NCBI GenBank assembly: GCA_964548595.1
Contig: CAZJQO010000003.1
Span: 1-35,521 of the forward strand
From: JAJYVH01 sp964548595
GTDB lineage: Archaea; Micrarchaeota; Micrarchaeia; Micrarchaeales; CABMGC01
Length of the DNA stretch: 35,521 nt
Direction of reading: 5' to 3'
The translations under genes and the position numbers were made by a program. This document shows, piece by piece, positions 23,380 through 30,538 of the stretch; the stretch's first letter is position 1; every line of letters begins with the position of its first letter. A model generated the notes under the pieces. The model was not told the DNA's origin, ran no database searches, and saw only the letters and a list, made by a program, of their open reading frames with translations.

Positions 23380-23592
23380 CTACTGCTGACTTACCGCTAC
23401 CGCCTGCGAAAGCTCCGAGTGCTTGTACGTCTTCCTTTTAGCCATCGCGCCCCAGCAGTCCTTGCAGATTACTAGCCTGACTATCTTTGTCTTCCTCTTG
23501 GAGCTCTTCACGCAGTCGACGCAGATCTTCCTGCCGCAGTAGTTGCAGACGTCGTGCTTGTAAACCTCCCTGCCGCATCTCTCGCATCGCAT
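23380..23592 (-). CDS. Small zinc-finger protein
   Basis: This 70-residue protein has seven or more Cys in pairs: MRCERCGREV, CNYCGRKICVDC and ICKDCWGAM. These could form one or two treble-clef or ribbon zinc sites, followed by a basic stretch (AKRKTYKHS). Its role is unknown; similar short archaeal proteins are presumed to bind nucleic acid or protein. It abuts ileS convergently with no spacer and has its own ATG at 23592. Confidence 0.7.
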   Translation of the reverse strand: MRCERCGREVYKHDVCNYCGRKICVDCVKSSKRKTKIVRLVICKDCWGAMAKRKTYKHSELSQAVAVSQQ

Positions 23593-23677
23593 TGCAATTC
23601 ACTCTTTCCAAATGCGTTAGGTAGTGAAGGTATAAAAACACGTAACAGGCCGGTCGCCAGCCCGGGGCGACAAAAGG

Positions 23678-23687
23678 GATTAAAAAG
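23678..23687 (+). promoter_or_regulatory. TATA box of gatD
   Basis: GATTAAAAAG is centred about 27 bases before ATG 23709, giving a near-leaderless transcript for gatDE. Confidence 0.4.
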
Positions 23688-23708
23688 AGAGAACGCCAAG
23701 TCTGCAGC

Positions 23709-25040
23709 ATGTACTCTGAGGAGCTCGAGAGGCTGCTGGCAGAGAAGGGGATAGCGCCCGGCGACAGGATAAAGGTCTTGGTAAGGGGCAGGACGTTCGA
23801 GGGCATACTGATGCAGAGGCCTGAATTCGGAGACAGCAGCGCGCTTGTGCTCAAGCTCGTAAACGGCTACAACATAGGCGTACGCGCCGGCAGCAGGCCT
23901 AAACTGGAAAAGGTGGATGGAAAGAAGGCAAGATTCGAGTTCCCAAAAGCGCATCTTACAAGGAAGGAAGGCCTGCCCGATGTCACTATAATAGCCACCG
24001 GAGGCACGATAGGCAGCAAAATTGATTACGAGACAGGCGGCGTTCACATGCTGGTAGAGCCCGAGGAGCTGCTCTATGAGGTCCCCGAGCTTAGAGACAT
24101 CGCAAACTTCAAAGTGGTAAATCTGATGAGCATAAGCAGCGAGGACATGATGTACAGCGATTGGCAGCTGATTGCTAAGGCAACGGCCAAGGCGCTCTCG
24201 CAGTCAAGGGGAGTCGTGATAACAATCGGAACAGACACGATGCACTACGCCTCGGCCGCGCTTTCATTCATGCTCGACGGTATAAACGGCCCTGTGGTGC
24301 TTACAGGCTCGCAGAGGAGCAGCGATCGCGGTTCAAGCGACGCCTTCATGAATCTCGCGTGCTCGGCGCGCCTGGCCGCGAGCGCCAACGTGGCTGAGGT
24401 CGGCATCTGCATGCACGCCACATCATCAGACACCTCGTGCGCCTTCATGAGAGGCACGAGGGTCAGGAAGATGCATACAACCAGGCGCGACGCGTTCAAG
24501 CCCATCAACTCGCAGCCCATAGCCAACGTGACCATTGAAGGAGGGATAACATACGTAGACGACAGCAGGGTGAGGATCGAGGACGGCGGCAGGGAGCTGC
24601 GCGTGCTCCAGGGATACGAGCCGAGAGTGGCGCTGCTGAAGTTCTACCCCAACTCGGATCCTGAGATACTTGATTACTACATAAGGAAGAAGTACAAGGG
24701 CGTCATAATAGAGGGGACTGGCATGGGGCACGTTGCGGTATCGCCCCGCGATGAGAGATACTCGTGGCTGGGCCACATAAAAAGGGCCGTCGATTCCGGG
24801 ATGATAGTGGGCATGACCTCGCAGTGCATAAACGGCAGGGTGAACACCAACGTCTACAGGAACCTGAGGCTCATAGCGGGCACCGGAGCCACATACTGCG
24901 AGGACATGATTCCCGAAGTCGCTCTGGTGAAGCTTGGCGTGCTGCTGGGCAACTACAGGAAAAAGGAGGCGGCGCGGCTGCTGGCAAAGAACATGGCCGG
25001 AGAGATAAGCGAGAGGAGCGCTGCCAACCAGCTCTGGTGA
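23709..25040 (+). CDS. gatD: Glu-tRNA(Gln) amidotransferase subunit D
   Basis: The 443-residue GatD is an asparaginase-type glutaminase that supplies ammonia to GatE for turning Glu-tRNA-Gln into Gln-tRNA-Gln. An N-terminal beta-barrel of about 85 residues (GDRIKVLVRGRTFEGIL) precedes the asparaginase fold. ATGGTIGS (96-103) carries the catalytic Thr. ITIGTDTMHYASAAL carries the second Thr-Asp pair, and LTGSQRSSDRGSSDAF is typical of GatD. GTGMGHVAVSPRD and GMTSQCINGRVNTNVY are in the C-terminal half. Its presence shows that this archaeon uses the indirect route to Gln-tRNA. Confidence 0.96.
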   Translation: MYSEELERLLAEKGIAPGDRIKVLVRGRTFEGILMQRPEFGDSSALVLKLVNGYNIGVRAGSRPKLEKVDGKKARFEFPKAHLTRKEGLPDVTIIATGGTIGSKIDYETGGVHMLVEPEELLYEVPELRDIANFKVVNLMSISSEDMMYSDWQLIAKATAKALSQSRGVVITIGTDTMHYASAALSFMLDGINGPVVLTGSQRSSDRGSSDAFMNLACSARLAASANVAEVGICMHATSSDTSCAFMRGTRVRKMHTTRRDAFKPINSQPIANVTIEGGITYVDDSRVRIEDGGRELRVLQGYEPRVALLKFYPNSDPEILDYYIRKKYKGVIIEGTGMGHVAVSPRDERYSWLGHIKRAVDSGMIVGMTSQCINGRVNTNVYRNLRLIAGTGATYCEDMIPEVALVKLGVLLGNYRKKEAARLLAKNMAGEISERSAANQLW

Positions 25041-25044
25041 GATT

Positions 25045-26883
25045 ATGCTAGGCGATGAAGACTACAGGAGGCTGGGTTTCAAGTGCGGGCTTGAGGTACA
25101 CCAGCGTCTTGCAACGCAGACGAAGCTCTTCTGCGGCTGCGACGCGCAGCTGCCCAACGACGTTTCGGTGGCTGAGGTGGAGAGGAGGCAGAGGGCCGTA
25201 GCCGGAGAGCTCGGCAGCATAGACCAGTCCGCGGCCTTCGAGACATCCAAAGGCAGGAGGTTCGTCTACAATGTTTTTTCCAAGACGTCGTGCCTTGTGG
25301 ACACAGACGAGGAGCCGCCGCACGATATAAACAGGGAGGCGCTCGGCATAGCGATGCGAATCGTGGCGTCGTTGCATGCAGGCGTGCCCGACGAGCTCGA
25401 GGTCATGAGAAAAGAGGTAGTGGACGGCAGCGATCCGGGCGGCTTCCAGAGGACGATGCTCGTCGGCTATGATGGCATAATAAAGACCATGGGCAGGGAG
25501 ATAAGCGTGCCTTCCATATTTCTCGAGGAGGAATCGGCCGGCATAGAGTACAGCGACGGGAACATGGCGGTATACAACCTGGACAGGTTCGGCGTGCCGC
25601 TCGTCGAGATAGACACAGCGCCGTGTCTAAGGACCCCTGGGGAGGCGAAGGCAGCCGCAGCCGCTCTCGGCCTTCTGCTCAGGCTTACGGGCAAGGTGCA
25701 GCGCGGTATAGGCTCGATAAGGCAGGACGTCAACGTTTCGATAAGGGAGGGAGCGCGCGTGGAGATAAAGGGCTTCCAGGACCTCGACACGATGGACAGG
25801 GTGATTGCCAACGAGGTGGAGAGGCAGCGGCGCCTGGTTGAGATACGCGACGAGCTGCTCAGGCGAAAGGCGAAGGTGCATACGGCGCGCACCGACGTCA
25901 CTAGCGTCTTCGGCGAGACCGGGGCGCGCATAGTCGCCAAGAGCGTAGGCAACAGCGGCGCAGTCATGGCCGCAAAGCTGGAGGGCTTCGCAGGCATGCT
26001 TGGCAAGGAGATAAACCCCGGCCGGAGGCTGGGCAGCGAGATAAGCGACTATGCAAAACTGGCCGGACTGGGCGGCATAATACACAGCGACGAGGATCTT
26101 GCCGGATACGGCTTCTCCGAAATGGAGATAGGCACGCTTCGCAGCCTGCTGAACATCGGCTCTGGCGATGCATTCATACTTGTGACCGGAGAGAAAGAGG
26201 CATGCATGCGCGCGCTTGGCGCCGCGTGCATCAGGGCCGAACAGGCGTTGGAAGGAGTGCCGAAAGAGACAAGGGGCGTCGACCCAAAGATGCTCATCAC
26301 CACGTTCCTGAGGCCCCTGCCAGGCGGGGAGCGAATGTACCCCGAAACTGACGAGAGACCCATACCGGTGGAGGCTGGCATGCTCGAGCACGCGAAGGAT
26401 GAAGCCGTAGACGTTGAAGCGATATCGAGACGCCTGAAAAAAGCAATAGGCAACGCCCAGCTCGAGGAGCAGATGCTCTGGTCGCAGCACCTAGGCGGCT
26501 TCTTCGAGATAGTGGAGAAAACTGGAGCTGACGGCAGCACCGTTGCCGCTACCCTGCTGGAGAAGATGACGCAGCTTAGGAGGAGCGGCGTCGACACCAG
26601 CGGCATAGGCGAAGAGGCGATGCTGAAGATATTTGCAGAATACGGGAAGGGCGCGATCACGAAGGCAGCGATCGAGGAGATACTAAAGCGCGGGCCCAGG
26701 GACGCGGCGGGTGTTGAGAAGATAATAAAAGAAGGGAGGCTCGAGAGGCTGAAGGGCAGGGAGCTGGAGCTTGCGATCAAAGAAGCAGGCAAAGAGGGCG
26801 GCGTTGAGGAAAGGACCAGGCGCATAATGAGCAAGCACAGGCTCAACATAGACGGAGACGAGCTGAAGAAAATGCTGAAGTAG
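25045..26883 (+). CDS. gatE: Glu-tRNA(Gln) amidotransferase subunit E
   Basis: The 612-residue archaeal GatE is the kinase/transamidase and tRNA-binding subunit. GFKCGLEVHQRLATQTKLFC is the GatB/E signature. SKTSCLVDTDEEPPHDINRE, VPLVEIDTAP and GSIRQDVNVSI are in the cradle domain. An inserted AspRS-like GAD domain follows (about 280-400), and helical and YqeY tail domains end it (LEEQMLWSQHLGGFFEIVEK; IMSKHRLNIDGDEL). The gap from gatD is 4 bases, and the gatD TGA lies inside GGTGAG, which can act as the ribosome-binding site for ATG 25045, so the two are coupled. Confidence 0.96.
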   Translation: MLGDEDYRRLGFKCGLEVHQRLATQTKLFCGCDAQLPNDVSVAEVERRQRAVAGELGSIDQSAAFETSKGRRFVYNVFSKTSCLVDTDEEPPHDINREALGIAMRIVASLHAGVPDELEVMRKEVVDGSDPGGFQRTMLVGYDGIIKTMGREISVPSIFLEEESAGIEYSDGNMAVYNLDRFGVPLVEIDTAPCLRTPGEAKAAAAALGLLLRLTGKVQRGIGSIRQDVNVSIREGARVEIKGFQDLDTMDRVIANEVERQRRLVEIRDELLRRKAKVHTARTDVTSVFGETGARIVAKSVGNSGAVMAAKLEGFAGMLGKEINPGRRLGSEISDYAKLAGLGGIIHSDEDLAGYGFSEMEIGTLRSLLNIGSGDAFILVTGEKEACMRALGAACIRAEQALEGVPKETRGVDPKMLITTFLRPLPGGERMYPETDERPIPVEAGMLEHAKDEAVDVEAISRRLKKAIGNAQLEEQMLWSQHLGGFFEIVEKTGADGSTVAATLLEKMTQLRRSGVDTSGIGEEAMLKIFAEYGKGAITKAAIEEILKRGPRDAAGVEKIIKEGRLERLKGRELELAIKEAGKEGGVEERTRRIMSKHRLNIDGDELKKMLK

Positions 26884-26898
26884 AGCCTACTCCGGCTC

Positions 26899-26919
26899 GC
26901 GCTTTAGCGCTCTGGCGCT
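26899..26919. terminator. Overlapping stem-loops between convergent genes
   Basis: GCGC-TTTA-GCGC (26899-26910) and AGCGC-TCTG-GCGCT (26906-26919) are mutually exclusive hairpins just after the gatE stop and just after the minus-strand relic. No T-run follows, so a role in archaeal termination is uncertain; RNA 3'-end protection is as likely. Confidence 0.3.
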
Positions 26920-26920
26920 A

Positions 26921-27138
26921 TCAGGCCGGAAATGCCCCGAAGAACCCCTCGCCCTCTTCGAAGCTGCCAGCCTTGAACAGCACGATGCCGCCAGGCTTCG
27001 AGCCGATAACGCCCCTGACGAAAGCAGCCTCGCTTGCTACGCCAGCATGCTCGCCCGTGAACACGTTGCTGCAGCTCCTTCTTCGAGCTTTTTGCCTATC
27101 GTTTCCCTGTGCTTCGCTGGCAGGTTTACCGCAATCAC
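26921..27138 (-). pseudogene. Frameshifted small open frame downstream of infB
   Basis: From GTG 27138 one frame reads VIAVNLPAKHRETIGKKLEE GAAA. The next frame then continues with protein-like sequence NVFTGEHAGVASEAAFVRG through VIGSKPGGIVLFKAGSFEEG to a stop at 26921. Joining them needs one extra base near 27066-27075, at GCTGCAGCAACG. Together they would give about 73 residues of plausible globular composition. I do not recognise the family. It may be a decayed gene, a sequence error, or chance. Confidence 0.35.
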
Positions 27139-27184
27139 GCTGCCGCCCCCTTTCAGGCTGGACGCCCGACACAGGCAGGCGGTG

Positions 27185-28939
27185 CTACTTCGCGCTTCTT
27201 TTAATTCTGGATATCTCATCGAGCAGTTTCTTCTCCTCGTCGTCGAGCAGGTAGCTGAACTTCGAACGCAGCAGCATCTCCTCGTCGTCGTTTATGTGCG
27301 AGTACATTACCTTGTCGTCCTTTACCTGCCTGCCGAACGCAACGCCGTCCATCGATATCGCCACGCTCTCCCCCTTCGCAGCCTCATCCACTCTGATGCC
27401 GTTGTTCTGCAGTTCCCTTACCCTTCCCAGCGGGTCGCCCCTCTCGTCCATCAGGAGCACGGCAGACTTTAGCCTTCCCGCTATCACGTCAACGCCGAAT
27501 ATGGCAGGGTGCGATATCCTGAAAGCGGTATTGGGCACCACCCTGAGCATGCAGGGGAACGTCAGGGTCCTTGCTGCGTCTTCGCGCTCCCTCTTCTTCT
27601 GCTCATCGAGCCAGGCCTTGTAGTCGTCGAGTATCTTGTATATCACATTCTCCCCCAGCACCCTGATGCCCGCGGCCTCGCTCTCGCGCGCAGCGTCGGG
27701 GTCCACGCTGACGTTGAAGGCAAGCACCACGGAGCTGTACGGGTCTATCGCCCTCATGCTGAAGGCGTCGAGCACGTCGCGCTTGCTCACGTTCCCTATG
27801 CCCTTCTTGCTTATCTTTACGCCTCCAGCGCCAAGCAGCTTTGAGAGCGCCTCCATGCTGCCCATCGTGTCTGTCTTTAGCACTATGCCCGGCATCTCCA
27901 CGGCAAACACGTCCTGCATCTCGCCAGTTATCTCATTCTCGTAATCCTTGTCGAGCGTTGACACAATCAGCGAGCCCGGAAGAGCCTCCTCGAAGCCTAC
28001 ACCGCTCAGCTTTACTCCGGATGCGGCAGATACCGAATCGGCGTAGTAATACTTGCTCCCCGCTTCCCGCATCTCCTGCAGGGGCTTGGGCTTGAGCAGG
28101 GCCCTTATCCTGCCTATCCCTATGCCGTTTGCGGTGGCGAACGCGACGCTCTCATTGACGCTGAGCTCGCCGCTGTAGAGTATTACGTCTATTGTTGTGC
28201 CCAGCCCCCTCTCCTCTTTCTTCTCCAGTATGCTCCCCTTGCCTGGCCCGGATACCTCTACGCTGAGCCTTGCCTCAAGGAAGCGCTGCGTTATGCCCGC
28301 TGTGTAGACGAGCAGCTCCGCTATTCCCTCTCCCGTCTTTGCGCTCACGGGCAGTATCGCCACCTCTTTCCTGAAGTCCTTGACGCGGTCGAAGCGCTCG
28401 CTCTCGAAACCGAGCTCGCTCAGCTTGCCCACCAGCTCGTACATCTTAGTGTCCAGGGAGGCATCGACGTCTGTTGTCTGCTTCGAAAGAGATTCGGCGA
28501 AGCTCATGGTGCGCTGGTTCCTCCAGCCTGTTATCAGGTCTATCTTGTTGGCCGCAACGATGAACGGCGTTTTGTACTCCTTGAGTATGTCTATCGCCTC
28601 ATACGTCTGGGGCTCGAAGCCCTTGCTTATGTCAACCACGAGTATCGCGAGATCAGCCACAGCGCCTCCGCGCTTCCTGAGATTGGTAAACGCCTCGTGC
28701 CCCGGGGTATCGATGAAGAGAAGCGCAGGTATCGTTATCTTGGCGCCGAAGCGCTTGAGCACCGGCCCGGCCACTTCCTCTACCACGTCGAGCGGCACCT
28801 CGCTGGCGCCTATGTGCTGGGTTATGCCGCCGGCTTCGCGGCTTGCAACAGCCGTATGCCTCACCGCGTCAAGAAGCGTCGTCTTGCCGTGGTCCACGTG
28901 CCCCATAACGCAGATTATCGGTTGCCTGATCATGCGCAT
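27185..28939 (-). CDS. infB: Translation initiation factor aIF5B (IF2-like)
   Basis: This ~584-residue translational GTPase promotes subunit joining and initiator tRNA positioning. GHVDHGKTTLLDAVR is G1, GGITQHIGAS is switch I, FIDTPGHEAFTNLRKRGG is G3, AANKIDLI is G4 and PVSAKTGEG is G5. Domains II-IV follow, and a C-terminal helix-rich end (DEISRIKRSAK) completes the archaeal length of about 600. ATG 28939 is preferred because TATA elements at 28956-28970 place the transcript start there; a TTG at 28954 is in frame but would lie too close to the TATA box. Confidence 0.95.
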   Translation of the reverse strand: MRMIRQPIICVMGHVDHGKTTLLDAVRHTAVASREAGGITQHIGASEVPLDVVEEVAGPVLKRFGAKITIPALLFIDTPGHEAFTNLRKRGGAVADLAILVVDISKGFEPQTYEAIDILKEYKTPFIVAANKIDLITGWRNQRTMSFAESLSKQTTDVDASLDTKMYELVGKLSELGFESERFDRVKDFRKEVAILPVSAKTGEGIAELLVYTAGITQRFLEARLSVEVSGPGKGSILEKKEERGLGTTIDVILYSGELSVNESVAFATANGIGIGRIRALLKPKPLQEMREAGSKYYYADSVSAASGVKLSGVGFEEALPGSLIVSTLDKDYENEITGEMQDVFAVEMPGIVLKTDTMGSMEALSKLLGAGGVKISKKGIGNVSKRDVLDAFSMRAIDPYSSVVLAFNVSVDPDAARESEAAGIRVLGENVIYKILDDYKAWLDEQKKREREDAARTLTFPCMLRVVPNTAFRISHPAIFGVDVIAGRLKSAVLLMDERGDPLGRVRELQNNGIRVDEAAKGESVAISMDGVAFGRQVKDDKVMYSHINDDEEMLLRSKFSYLLDDEEKKLLDEISRIKRSAK

Positions 28940-28955
28940 CGCCAGAAACAGCAAG

Positions 28956-28988
28956 CTATAAAGATATTGGACGTATTACCTATAAAGA
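28956..28988. promoter_or_regulatory. Divergent promoters for infB and the ndk pair
   Basis: The minus strand has AATATC and TTTATAG (28956-28970), 20-28 bases before ATG 28939. The plus strand has TATAAAGA at 28981-28988, about 70 bases before the first ndk, giving that operon a leader of about 45 bases. Confidence 0.4.
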
Positions 28989-29058
28989 TTGTTGTTGCCC
29001 GGCAATTCATACCGCCGCTGAAGCGCGCGGGCTTCCCTGTCGGGTATAGGTGATGCAG

Positions 29059-29643
29059 ATGGAGAGAACTTTGGTTTTAATCAAGCCTGACGGAGTCGGC
29101 AGGGGCTTGACCGGCGAAGTGGTAACGCGGTTCGAGCGTGCAGGATTTAGGATAGCGGGCATGAAGATGGTGACGCCTTCCAGGGCGCAGGTGGAGCTCT
29201 TCTACCCGACAAACGACGTCTGGTTCGTGCGCGTGGGTGAAAGGAGCGCCAAGACGTTCAGGGAATCGGGGATGAGCGTGGAGGAGAAATTCGGCACAGC
29301 GGACGCGGCCAAGATAGGCAGGATGATAAAGGACTGGATAGTCAGGTTCATGACTTCGGGCAGCGTGGTCGCGATGGTGCTGGAGGGAGACAGAGCGGTG
29401 GAGAATGCGAGGCGGCTGGTAGGCGAAACAATACCGATAAAGGCGCTCCCTGGAACGATAAGAGGCGACTTCTCGATAGACAGCGTGATACTGGGGAACA
29501 GCACCAACAGGCCCATGATGAACGTTGTGCACGCCTCTGAAAGCGTGGACGAGGCAAAACGCGAGATTGGAGTGTGGTTCAAAGAAGCAGAGCTTTTCGA
29601 GTACAGAAGGGAGACCGAGGACATTTTTTACAGGGTGTGGTAG
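29059..29643 (+). CDS. ndk: Nucleoside diphosphate kinase, long form (copy 1)
   Basis: This 194-residue NDK transfers a phosphate from NTPs to NDPs through a phosphohistidine. RTLVLIKPDGVGRGLTGEVV holds the conserved Lys, PGTIRGDFSID is typical, and MMNVVHASES carries the active-site His. Standard NDK is about 150 residues; extra residues lie before FMTSGSVVAMVLEG (VRVGERSAKTFRESGMSVEE) and the C-terminus is extended (YRRETEDIFYRVW). A GGTGAT ribosome-binding site at 29049-29054 favours ATG 29059 over GTG 29050 and ATG 29053. The stop directly abuts the ATG of a second ndk. Confidence 0.92.
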   Translation: MERTLVLIKPDGVGRGLTGEVVTRFERAGFRIAGMKMVTPSRAQVELFYPTNDVWFVRVGERSAKTFRESGMSVEEKFGTADAAKIGRMIKDWIVRFMTSGSVVAMVLEGDRAVENARRLVGETIPIKALPGTIRGDFSIDSVILGNSTNRPMMNVVHASESVDEAKREIGVWFKEAELFEYRRETEDIFYRVW

Positions 29644-30186
29644 ATGACAAAAGACTACAGGGAGAGAACGCTAGTGGTAATAAAGCCGGACGCTGTGAAA
29701 CGGGGGCTTATCGGGGAGATAACGGCCAGGTTCGAGAGGGCTGGACTCAATATGGCTGCTATGAAAATGGTTTGGCTCGGCAAGAAGCAGGTTGATGCGT
29801 TCTACCCGAGCGACAAGGAATGGATACTGATGCTTGGAAAGAAGAACACCGCGGCGGCGCGGCTGCGCGGGGAGAAGCTAGGCAGGAGCGAGTGGGAGTA
29901 CGGCAAGCTTGTCAGGGAATGGCTTCTTGATTATATTTCCTCGGGGCCCTGCATCCCCATGGTGCTTGAGGGAATAGACGCAATATACACGGTAAGGAAG
30001 CTGATCGGCCCCACTGACATCGCGCAGGCGCAGCCTGGCACGGTAAGAGGGGACTATTCCACAGACACCATATTCATAGCAGGCAAGGAAGAGCGGGCAA
30101 ACAGGAACGTGGTGCACGCATCTGGAAACGCGGAAGAGGCGAAGAAAGAGATTGCGTTCTTCTTCTCGAAGAAGGAGCTCGCCTAG
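29644..30186 (+). CDS. Nucleoside diphosphate kinase paralogue (copy 2)
   Basis: This 180-residue NDK is in tandem with copy 1, with no gap. RTLVVIKPDAVKRGLIGEIT, PGTVRGDYSTDT and NRNVVHASGN keep the Lys, Arg and catalytic His, so it should be active. The family insertion is present in a shorter, different form (GKKNTAAARLRGEKLGRSEW), and the long C-terminal extension of copy 1 is missing. Sequence divergence is considerable, so the duplication is not recent. Whether the two form mixed oligomers or have different substrates is unknown. Its last 4 bases overlap the convergent SufT-like gene. Confidence 0.9.
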   Translation: MTKDYRERTLVVIKPDAVKRGLIGEITARFERAGLNMAAMKMVWLGKKQVDAFYPSDKEWILMLGKKNTAAARLRGEKLGRSEWEYGKLVREWLLDYISSGPCIPMVLEGIDAIYTVRKLIGPTDIAQAQPGTVRGDYSTDTIFIAGKEERANRNVVHASGNAEEAKKEIAFFFSKKELA

Positions 30187-30488
30187 GCGCCCATCTGCAT
30201 CCTGAACTCCTCGCTTATCATCTCCGGGTTCCATGCAGGCTCCCAGACAAGATCAAGGTTCACCTTGCCCACCCCGGCCAGGTTCTCGAGCCTGAGCTCC
30301 ACGTCCGCGAGTATGACGCTCGTAACCGGGCACATCGGGCTGGTCATGGTGAGCTTTATGTCTATGTCGTTGCTCGCGCTTACCTTTATGTCATAGAGGA
30401 GGCCGAGGTCAACCACATTTATGCCTATCTCCGGGTCCACAGTGTTCTTCAGCGCATTTGTTATTTCAGCTATGGTGAGCATTGCCAT
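30183..30488 (-). CDS. SufT/MIP18 family (DUF59) iron-sulfur assembly protein
   Basis: The 101-residue protein has the whole DUF59 domain: ITNALKNTVDPEIGINVVDL, GLLYDIKVS, LTMTSPMCPVTSVI (with the conserved Cys) and VNLDLVWEPAWNPEMISEE. Relatives (SufT, PaaD, CIA2/MIP18) help insert iron-sulfur clusters into target proteins. TATA TTTATACC at 30509-30516 lies about 25 bases before ATG 30488, so a leaderless start is likely; ATG 30482 is the alternative. No other Suf gene is in the window. Confidence 0.9.
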   Translation of the reverse strand: MAMLTIAEITNALKNTVDPEIGINVVDLGLLYDIKVSASNDIDIKLTMTSPMCPVTSVILADVELRLENLAGVGKVNLDLVWEPAWNPEMISEEFRMQMGA

Positions 30489-30538
30489 AATACCTAGTTA
30501 TACGTACAGGTATAAATTAGTTGCAGAGGAGCGCGCCC

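Larger units (their letters stand above)
26884..27184. other. Convergent intergenic region gatE / infB
   Basis: About 300 bases without an intact gene. They contain GC-rich competing stem-loops at 26899-26919 next to the gatE stop, and a minus-strand frameshifted open frame at 26921-27138. Nothing else recognisable was seen. Confidence 0.45.

Noticed and set aside
25627..26490. 287-codon minus-strand frame inside gatE
   Set aside because: Shadow of gatE; no recognisable domains and no promoter.
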